From: Opitutia bacterium UBA3151 | GTDB taxonomy: Bacteria; Verrucomicrobiota; Verrucomicrobiia; Opitutales; Seribacteraceae | Reading direction: 5' to 3' | DNA length: 19,390 nucleotides | NCBI GenBank assembly: GCA_002364975.1 | Contig: DEYT01000090.1 | Coordinates: forward strand, 1 to 19,390 | In this document: positions 1 to 6,348 of the stretch, piece after piece | How the letters are laid out: each line of letters starts with the position of its first letter | Position numbering within the stretch: position 1 is the first letter of the stretch | Made by a program: the position numbers and the translations under genes | Notes under the pieces: generated by a model | The model's database searches: none | Told to the model about the DNA's origin: nothing | The model's input: only the letters and a program-made list of their open reading frames with translations

Positions 1-575
1 AGAAAATGTACTTCTTCCCGGGGAACAAGTAGTAGAAAACCACTCGTTGGATTTGGGGTGGTCGGCACAAAAATATTACTGAGCTTTTTCCCAACCACAT
101 CTTCGGTGTCTGATGAAGCATCTCCAGTAAGAAAGCCAAGAACCCAGCAATCTTTTCTGGGATATTCGATTAGAACAACAGCCTTGAACACCGCCCGGTT
201 ATCTTTGCCAAAGGTTTCAACAATTTGTTTAACCGATCGATAAACCGTACTTAAAAAAGGAACCTTGTCCAAAAACTTTTCGGTAGTGGAGATAAAAAAC
301 TTACCCAGTACATAATTAGATAAAAACCCAAGCAAAGTAAGTCCTAAGATGCCTAGGATCAGTCCAAGAGCGGCCAAAAGGGTTTCAAGGCCAAAGAAAA
401 AACTTTCTTCACTCAAGCCAAGTTGAAAGGAAAGCCGAGTAACCGGGGCCTTGAATAAATCTAAAAGGAAATTAAGGACAAAAATCGTGATTCCTAAGGG
501 CAGAAATATTAACAGACCCGTAAGGAAAGCATTTCTGAACTTCTTCGCAAAGTTTACTTTTTTTTGCTTTACCAC
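1..575 (-). CDS. DUF502 family membrane protein, 3' end off the window
   Basis: I translated this stretch by hand; about 191 codons are present and the C-terminus lies beyond the left edge. Two hydrophobic segments are visible, roughly residues 17-40 and 58-90, followed by the soluble part typical of DUF502: a VPFLSTVYRSVKQ segment, then IEYPRK, GFLTGD and VPTTPNPTSGFLL. The last motif is the strongest family signature. DUF502 proteins are small inner-membrane proteins of unknown function. The GTG at 573-575 is the only plausible start, since in-frame TAG and TAA triplets lie just upstream at 585-590. It begins 12 bp after the ybeY stop, so it is probably the distal gene of the phoH-HD-ybeY operon. 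No Shine-Dalgarno is visible. Family assignment is confident; function is unknown. Confidence 0.85.
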   Translation of the reverse strand, partial: MVKQKKVNFAKKFRNAFLTGLLIFLPLGITIFVLNFLLDLFKAPVTRLSFQLGLSEESFFFGLETLLAALGLILGILGLTLLGFLSNYVLGKFFISTTEKFLDKVPFLSTVYRSVKQIVETFGKDNRAVFKAVVLIEYPRKDCWVLGFLTGDASSDTEDVVGKKLSNIFVPTTPNPTSGFLLLVPREEVHF

Positions 576-587
576 CGGTTTGGGTTA

Positions 588-1064
588 CTATTGATCGGGC
601 GTTCTAGCGAGCAGAAAATCGGGCCAAGCTTGCAATTCCCCGATGGAATCCATTACCCTTTTTTCTTCCCTTCGAATAATTTTGCGATCTTCTTGCTCGC
701 GATCATCGAAGCCAATCAAGTGAAGCCATCCATGAATCAAATACAGGGAAAGTTCTTCTTGAAAGGATAAATCTCGTTCCTTGGACTCCGCAATAGCTTG
801 ATCCACAGAAACCAGAATCTCACCTGCATTTTCTTCTTCCTCATCTGCAGGAAAAGTAATCACATCCGTTGGGCGAAAATCTTTGAGAAACCGGCCATGT
901 ATTTCCGCATGTTGACATTTGGGTAAAAAGGCAACTGACAGGATTCCTTTTTTCCCATGCTGATGCAGGGAAAAAACATGATCGAAGAATTGGTGCAGGG
1001 TGGACTCGGAAAAAGACAGCCCAAGATAGAGGTTTGAGCTTTCAACCTTGGGACAAGAAGGCAT
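588..1064 (-). CDS. ybeY: YbeY family endoribonuclease / rRNA maturation factor
   Basis: YbeY is a single-domain metal-dependent ribonuclease used in 16S rRNA 3'-end maturation and ribosome quality control in the cytoplasm. The 158-aa length fits the family. The family signature TDVITFP lies at residues 66-72 and GEILVS at 81-86. The catalytic signature reads HGWLHLIGFDD at 111-121. It keeps the first two zinc-ligand histidines (H111, H115), but the third, normally His in a GYDH context, is Asp (D121). Asp can bind metal, and I recall this variant from other Verrucomicrobia and Planctomycetes, so the enzyme is probably active. The ATG at 1062-1064 lies 12 bp after the stop of the HD gene and lacks a clear Shine-Dalgarno. 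The pairing with phoH upstream matches the conserved ybeZ-ybeY association. Confidence 0.92.
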   Translation of the reverse strand: MPSCPKVESSNLYLGLSFSESTLHQFFDHVFSLHQHGKKGILSVAFLPKCQHAEIHGRFLKDFRPTDVITFPADEEEENAGEILVSVDQAIAESKERDLSFQEELSLYLIHGWLHLIGFDDREQEDRKIIRREEKRVMDSIGELQAWPDFLLARTPDQ

Positions 1065-1076
1065 TTCAGATGAGTT

Positions 1077-3581
1077 TCAGGAAGCTTTTTGCTTCGATTC
1101 CCTTTTATTTCCCCGAACCGACGAGGGAGTATACTCGTTTTCATCCTCTGGGTATTCGATCCGTGAATGAAGCATATTCAATGTTGTCTTGATAAAGCTT
1201 TGCTTGATCTTTGCTACTTCTTCCAAGGTAAGTGGGCACTCATCGAGTTGTCCGTCTTCTAGACGGTCTTTAAAAATATTTTCCAGTAATTCTTCAACAC
1301 TATGGTGGGAGACTTTAGGAAGACTACGGGCAGCTGCCTCGACCGAGTCGGCAAAGAAAATAATCGCACTTTCCTTAAAACGGGGTTTGGGGCCATCATA
1401 GCGATATGTGGATTCATCCGGCTGGTCACGATCCGCCTCCCCATAGCTGAGGGTATCCTGTTTGAAGCGTTGCTTCGCCTGATGATAAAAGTATTTTACT
1501 AGGGTGGTTCCGTGATGTTGACGGACAACATGTCGGATTACTTGGGGCAAAGCATGCTCACGGGCCATTTCGATACCTTCCTTGATGTGACTTTTAATGA
1601 TCAAGGCACTCATCGATGGATTTTGACGGTTGTGTGGGTTACCAAACTCACCTTGATTTTCAGTAAAGTAATCTGGTTGTGCCATTTTTCCAATATCATG
1701 AAAGAGAGAGCAAGCACGGCACATGGTTGGGTTAGCTCCAACACTTAAGGCTGCATTTTCCGCGAGATTGGCAACCATGAGACTGTGATGATAAGTCCCG
1801 GGGGCTTCCACTTGCATACGACGAAGCAAAGGATGATTGAAATCGGTCAGTTCAAATAAGGTAGCATCCGTGGCAACTTTAAAAGAATATTCGATTAAGG
1901 GCAGTGCACCCAAGACCAAGGCACCAGTTAGCACTCCGACTACCATGGACGCAACCGCATGATTAGCCAAGGCAACCGCTCCACTCCCAACTGCCATGCC
2001 TACCCCGATGGCGAGGATGGCACCGATTAGACCAGCCATTGCTCCTGCTTTAAGAACACTTCCCCGTAAGCGAGCATCCCGGCAGAAATAAACTCCAATT
2101 AAAGAAGAACTCAAGGATATGGACAGGGAATCAATTCCTGAGTTTTGCATGGTTGCATGAAAAACACTGGTAATAAATGCGGTAAGGGCAGCCATTCGGG
2201 GCCCAACGGTAATCATAACCACCATGGATGCCAGAGCCACAGGCATCAAGTAAGGAAGCAAGCCGACTAGAAAAGTATTCTCACCAAAAAGTTTGGTACC
2301 ACCCAATTCCAGCACAATTCTTGAAATCCCAAGATTGAACAAAATGACCACCGCCACAATTCCAGATCTCGCAGAATCTCGCCAGAAAGTGGGAAGGACT
2401 AAGCTAATGTAAACAGCCGCGAACAGAAAAGTTCCAAAAGTGACAAAGATTCTCCTAGGTAAAAGATTTCGGTCTTCGATTGTTATCGATAAAAATTTAG
2501 AATATTTCTCAAAATCTTCCTCAGTTACCTTGGTGCCTTTTTTCAAGATTAAATCGCCTTCATTCACAGTGATCATGGTAGGTTCCATCGCTAAGATCGC
2601 TCTGTCTTGGGCATTGGTCGTAGCCTGACGGTCGATGGTCCGAAGAAAAAGTCCACGCCTCGCAATCTGAGATAGAGTCGAGGCTAGATCATTCCTGTAT
2701 TGTTGAGCGGAGAAGGATGCATTTTCATCGCTACTCTCTATAATTTCAGAAAGCGTGATTCCATTTTCGGTTAACGGACCATCATTTTCTAGTTGTTCAT
2801 GGAGATCAAAAATATAGTTGGAAAAGGCTAAATATTTGGATCCCAGTTCTTCTGGCTTTAAATTTTTTGCAAACCCACTCGCTTCTGAACCAACAACCAA
2901 AAGCTGGTCGGATAAATCGATCATTTTTGAATCAATCCGTGTGGATGCATTTACTTCTGAAATAAATTTTTGGTCTGTAGATGGAAATTTGACTACCCCT
3001 ACTAAGTGAAATTGCCCAAGAAGTTTCCCAACCGAAGTAAAAAAGTTTTGATCCTCCGCAAAGTCTCTCCAGTGGGAAAGCGTGGATAATTCTGCCCTAC
3101 TTATCTGGAACTGAAAATTACTATCCAATTCCTCAATCAAAGAAATTGTGGCCACTTCCCTAGACTCAGCATCCATTGAATCTAAGGCTAGCAATCCTTC
3201 CTCGAGACGAATTAATGCCTTATTGTATCCTTCCTCCCCGGCAAAATCTCGGGCGAACTCACGGGGTGTACTACTTCGAATCCATTCTTCTGCCTCCTTT
3301 CTTCTCACCTCACTCAAATACTTAAAAGAACGCTCGGAATAAATATTTTCCGGGGCAACTTCACCCAGTGTTCGCAGACCCGGTGGATCCTGACCCACAA
3401 AACAGATAATGATAATTGCCAGACCGAAAAGAAGGGAAAGGATGATTTGCTTGACTCCTTTTTCCCATTTCCCCCGGAATCCCTTGAAATCAACTTCTTG
3501 ATCTTCCTCCAATTCCTTTCTCCGCCGAGCACGAACACGGCCATTCTTACGACGGGAACCTCTATTTTCCTCGTTTGACAT
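1077..3581 (-). CDS. pgpH: 7TM-HD membrane phosphodiesterase, PgpH type (probable cyclic-di-AMP hydrolase)
   Basis: The 834-aa protein has the full 7TM-HD layout. A basic cytoplasmic N-terminus (1-42) is followed by one membrane helix (about 45-63), a large extracytoplasmic domain (about 65-375, 7TMR-HDED-like), a multi-helix membrane region (about 380-570) and a cytoplasmic HD domain (about 590-790). HD-domain residues are intact: THHS-type histidines in TYHHSL near 597, FHDIGK with H628 and D629, HHGTTLVKYFY, and ADSVEAAARSL near 743. Family knowledge: Listeria PgpH hydrolyses cyclic-di-AMP to pApA. The substrate here is inferred. It sits between phoH and ybeY as in Firmicutes and many other phyla. 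The ATG at 3579-3581 follows a perfect 14-bp palindrome in the short gap to phoH. A polar, charged tail follows the HD domain. Confidence 0.9.
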   Translation of the reverse strand: MSNEENRGSRRKNGRVRARRRKELEEDQEVDFKGFRGKWEKGVKQIILSLLFGLAIIIICFVGQDPPGLRTLGEVAPENIYSERSFKYLSEVRRKEAEEWIRSSTPREFARDFAGEEGYNKALIRLEEGLLALDSMDAESREVATISLIEELDSNFQFQISRAELSTLSHWRDFAEDQNFFTSVGKLLGQFHLVGVVKFPSTDQKFISEVNASTRIDSKMIDLSDQLLVVGSEASGFAKNLKPEELGSKYLAFSNYIFDLHEQLENDGPLTENGITLSEIIESSDENASFSAQQYRNDLASTLSQIARRGLFLRTIDRQATTNAQDRAILAMEPTMITVNEGDLILKKGTKVTEEDFEKYSKFLSITIEDRNLLPRRIFVTFGTFLFAAVYISLVLPTFWRDSARSGIVAVVILFNLGISRIVLELGGTKLFGENTFLVGLLPYLMPVALASMVVMITVGPRMAALTAFITSVFHATMQNSGIDSLSISLSSSLIGVYFCRDARLRGSVLKAGAMAGLIGAILAIGVGMAVGSGAVALANHAVASMVVGVLTGALVLGALPLIEYSFKVATDATLFELTDFNHPLLRRMQVEAPGTYHHSLMVANLAENAALSVGANPTMCRACSLFHDIGKMAQPDYFTENQGEFGNPHNRQNPSMSALIIKSHIKEGIEMAREHALPQVIRHVVRQHHGTTLVKYFYHQAKQRFKQDTLSYGEADRDQPDESTYRYDGPKPRFKESAIIFFADSVEAAARSLPKVSHHSVEELLENIFKDRLEDGQLDECPLTLEEVAKIKQSFIKTTLNMLHSRIEYPEDENEYTPSSVRGNKRESKQKAS

Positions 3582-3584
3582 AAA

Positions 3585-3598
3585 GAGATAATTATCTC
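3585..3598. repeat. Perfect 14-bp palindrome in the phoH / 7TM-HD gap
   Basis: GAGATAATTATCTC is a perfect palindrome in the 35-bp gap between the phoH stop (3617) and the HD-protein start (3581). It occupies the place where the ribosome binding site of the HD gene should be. It could be an operator or a small mRNA structure, or chance in AT-rich sequence. It has no T-tract that would make it a terminator. Confidence 0.4.
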
Positions 3599-3616
3599 AT
3601 AAAGTAGATGAAATGG

Positions 3617-4573
3617 TCAAGGCTTAGAGACGGGCTTTTGATAAGCTCCAATGATCGCACTTACTAAGGGATGTCGTACTACATCATCTTGGTCAAATTC
3701 ATGAAAATGAACGCCTTTTAATTTAGATAAAACTCTTTTGGCATCAACAAGGCCCGATACCTGATTGTGAGGCAAATCAACTTGGGTAACATCTCCTGTA
3801 ACCACCATTTTACTTCCTTCTCCCAGACGAGTTAGAAACATCATCATTTGAGAACTGGTGGTATTTTGAGCCTCATCCAAAATCGCAAAGCATTTACTCA
3901 AGGTTCTACCTCTCATGTAAGCAAGCGGGGCGATTTCAACAACTCCAGTCTCGACAAGTTTACGGGCATCAGCAGGACCGAGAACCTCATCCATAGCGTC
4001 GTATAGTGGTCTTAGATAGGGCAAAAGTTTTTCCTCCAAATCACCAGGTAAAAAACCCAGTGCCTCCCCTGCTTCCACCGCCGGTCGGGCAAGAACAATT
4101 CTTTGAATTGTCCCTTCAAGTAGTGCATGCAGTGCCGCAATAACCGCAAGATAGGTTTTTCCAGTACCTGCGGGTCCAATACCAAAAGTAAGGTCATTTT
4201 TAAGAATAAGCTCAAGAAATCTGCGCTGACCTAAATTTCTTGGAACAACTGATTTTTTTCGAATATTAAGGACTAAGGGATGGTCGAGAAGCTTTTGCAT
4301 CTCAGAAGTTTTCCCTTTGGAAATTTTCTCCAAAAAACGCAAGAAGTCAGAGCTTTTTATTGTAAATCCTTGTTTTCTGGCAGATTCTAAAAGCTGAAAG
4401 AAGACTTCGGCTTGATCGACAGCGTAATCGGATCCTTCCAAGGTTAAGGAAGTGCCCCTTGCTACCACCTTGCACTCAAGAACCTTTTCCATTTTCTGCA
4501 AATTTTTTGGATCTTCGGCATAGAGCTTGTGAAATTCACGCTCTGATTCAAAATCCAAAATTCTTTGGGTCAT
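3617..4573 (-). CDS. phoH: PhoH family ATPase (YbeZ-like)
   Basis: PhoH proteins are cytoplasmic P-loop ATPases of superfamily 1-helicase type, linked to RNA processing and often to YbeY. The 318-aa length is typical. An N-terminal KH-like region (about 30-65, CKVVARGTSLTLEG) precedes the ATPase core. Walker A is GPAGTGKT at 133-140, preceded by GIG. LARPAVEAGE (161-170) and GFLPGDLEEK (173-182) are family signatures. Walker B is ILDEAQNTT at 231-239, and MVVTGDVTQVDLP at 257-268 is the sensor-like motif. All key residues are present. It is the first gene of the minus-strand operon, with a candidate promoter about 80 bp upstream. The start ATG at 4571-4573 has no obvious Shine-Dalgarno. The gene name is by family; equivalence to E. 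coli ybeZ is inferred from linkage to ybeY. Confidence 0.94.
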   Translation of the reverse strand: MTQRILDFESEREFHKLYAEDPKNLQKMEKVLECKVVARGTSLTLEGSDYAVDQAEVFFQLLESARKQGFTIKSSDFLRFLEKISKGKTSEMQKLLDHPLVLNIRKKSVVPRNLGQRRFLELILKNDLTFGIGPAGTGKTYLAVIAALHALLEGTIQRIVLARPAVEAGEALGFLPGDLEEKLLPYLRPLYDAMDEVLGPADARKLVETGVVEIAPLAYMRGRTLSKCFAILDEAQNTTSSQMMMFLTRLGEGSKMVVTGDVTQVDLPHNQVSGLVDAKRVLSKLKGVHFHEFDQDDVVRHPLVSAIIGAYQKPVSKP

Positions 4574-4660
4574 AAATTTTTCATTCTATGTTCGAAACTT
4601 TTCTTTTGCAGATGGAAAAAGTTGGAGTCAGTAATTAATTTTTCATGGAACAACGGTGGA

Positions 4661-4689
4661 TTTAAAACGCTAATATAGCTGAATCGCAA
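4661..4689 (-). promoter_or_regulatory. Candidate sigma70-type promoter for the phoH operon
   Basis: On the minus strand, a -35 box TTGCGA (4684-4689) and a -10 box TTTAAA (4661-4666) are separated by exactly 17 bp. Each matches consensus at 4 of 6 positions. The implied transcript start would leave a leader of about 80 nt before phoH. The rest of the 209-bp divergent spacer (4574-4782) shows no firm glgA promoter and no ribosome binding site before the glgA ATG. Confidence 0.3.
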
Positions 4690-4782
4690 GTCAGGAATTC
4701 AGAAATTTAAGATCTTGAAAGCAGTTGCCAATTAAAATTATTCTGCCATGACAAATCTTTTCTACTTTATTCATCGTCCATT

Positions 4783-6228
4783 ATGAAAATCCTTTTTGTA
4801 AGTCCTGAAGTTTCCCCTTTGGTAAGGACAGGAGGACTCGGGGATGTAGTTGGTAGTCTTCCCCTCGCTCTTCGCGAAATCGGACTGGATGTTCGTATCC
4901 TTTGCCCACTTCATAAAGAATGCAAGGATATACCCCGTATTTTGTTTCCAAAACCTATTTCCTTTCGATTAGGGAAAAAAAAATATACTTTCTTTGTAAG
5001 TTCTACCAAACTGGAAAAATCCGAGGTTCCAGTTTACTTCATTGGAAACGATGTCCTTTTTAACCGATCGGGAATTTATTCAGACGAAAAAGGAGATTTT
5101 CCTGATAATGCTCTCCGTGCATTCGCACTCTCCAAAGCAGCGGTTGAGTTAGAAAAATCTATTGGTTGGGAGGCAGAAATCTTCCATGCCCATGATTGGA
5201 TGGCTGCATCCACTTGTGCATTCATCAATGCTATTAAAGGAACATACAAGAGAAAAGTGGGATCCGTGCTTACCATCCACAACCTTGAACATCAAGGGAC
5301 ATTCTCCTATCAAGACTTTTTAGACTCTCACCTGCCGACAAAATACTGGGGAATGGAAGGTTTTGAGCATAATGGTGCTCTCAATCTTTTAAAAGGTGGG
5401 ATTCAACACGCCACCAAATTGACTACGGTCAGCCCCACATATGCACAAGAAATTAAGACCGTTGAATTTGGTCAGGGCCTAGAAAAAAGTTTATTATATC
5501 GGGCTGGGGACTTAGTTGGCATCCTCAATGGAATTGATGAAAGTTCTTGGGATCCATCCCGGGATTCCGCTCTCGCTGGAAAAATCCAGATCGCTACTGC
5601 CGATGAAGGCAAAGATGTATGCAAGTCTACACTTCAAAAGGAGTTCAGTCTTGCTCAGGAACCAAAAGTGGCTTTGTTTGGAGTGGTTTCAAGGCTTTAT
5701 AATCAGAAGGGGCTTGATCTATTATTAAAAATTATTCCTTCTCTGCTTCAAAACTCGAAAAGTCAATTTGTCATTCTTGGAAGTGGAGATTCGCATCAAG
5801 AAAGAGCTTTTTCAGAATTTGCACAGAGGAATCCCACCCGCATTGCTACATCGATTGGATTTGATGATGAGCTTGCCAGACGGATTTTTGCTGGGTCTGA
5901 CTTCTTTCTCATGCCCAGTCGATTTGAACCTTGTGGTCTGGCCCAACAATATGCCATGCGTTACGGCTCCATTCCGATTGGTAGGGAAACTGGGGGATTG
6001 GCAGACACCATTGTTTCCCACCCCTCTGGGCAAGATCTTTCTAATGGTTTTCTTTTTAAAGATGCCACCCCACAAGGACTCAATGAGGTTATACACAAAG
6101 CACTAAGCTTATTTGAAAAGCAACTCGAATTTTTTGAAATTCGAAAAAATGCGATGCAAAGACGATTCTCTTGGGTTACGGCCGCAGAAAAATACGCGAA
6201 GACTTATACTTGGGCACTTGGAAAATAA
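4783..6228 (+). CDS. glgA: Glycogen synthase, ADP-glucose type (GT5)
   Basis: GlgA transfers glucose from ADP-glucose to the non-reducing end of alpha-1,4-glucan in the cytoplasm. The 481-aa length is normal for bacterial GlgA. The N-terminal Rossmann domain begins MKILFVSPEVSPLV followed by RTGGLGDVVG. HAHDWMA lies near 135, and IHNLEHQG is the family IHN motif. The C-terminal domain has SRLYNQKG, then PSRFEPCGL with the catalytic-region glutamate at E382, and ETGGLADT. The one oddity is R15 where E. coli GlgA and plant starch synthases have the conserved Lys of KTGGL, a residue that contacts the ADP-glucose phosphates. Arg is a conservative change, so activity is likely retained. No other glycogen gene is adjacent. 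It is divergent from phoH. The ATG at 4783 is supported by the canonical N-terminus. Confidence 0.95.
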   Translation: MKILFVSPEVSPLVRTGGLGDVVGSLPLALREIGLDVRILCPLHKECKDIPRILFPKPISFRLGKKKYTFFVSSTKLEKSEVPVYFIGNDVLFNRSGIYSDEKGDFPDNALRAFALSKAAVELEKSIGWEAEIFHAHDWMAASTCAFINAIKGTYKRKVGSVLTIHNLEHQGTFSYQDFLDSHLPTKYWGMEGFEHNGALNLLKGGIQHATKLTTVSPTYAQEIKTVEFGQGLEKSLLYRAGDLVGILNGIDESSWDPSRDSALAGKIQIATADEGKDVCKSTLQKEFSLAQEPKVALFGVVSRLYNQKGLDLLLKIIPSLLQNSKSQFVILGSGDSHQERAFSEFAQRNPTRIATSIGFDDELARRIFAGSDFFLMPSRFEPCGLAQQYAMRYGSIPIGRETGGLADTIVSHPSGQDLSNGFLFKDATPQGLNEVIHKALSLFEKQLEFFEIRKNAMQRRFSWVTAAEKYAKTYTWALGK

Positions 6229-6348
6229 AATTACAAAAAAAAATTTCTGCATCAATGTGGACAACTTTTTGCTCTTGGATGAGCTTTCATGTTGCCGACG
6301 CTAATTAATAAACAATAGTTTGTTTTTTGATTCTCATTTAAAGAAAAT

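Noticed and set aside
58..243. Plus-strand 61-codon frame at the left edge
   Set aside because: It is antisense to the DUF502 gene, whose minus-strand translation shows clear family motifs.
6310..6325. AAACAA-TAGT-TTGTTT hairpin followed by T's, as a glgA terminator
   Set aside because: The stem is only 6 A/T-dominated pairs and it lies about 24 bp before the SNF2 start; too weak to call.
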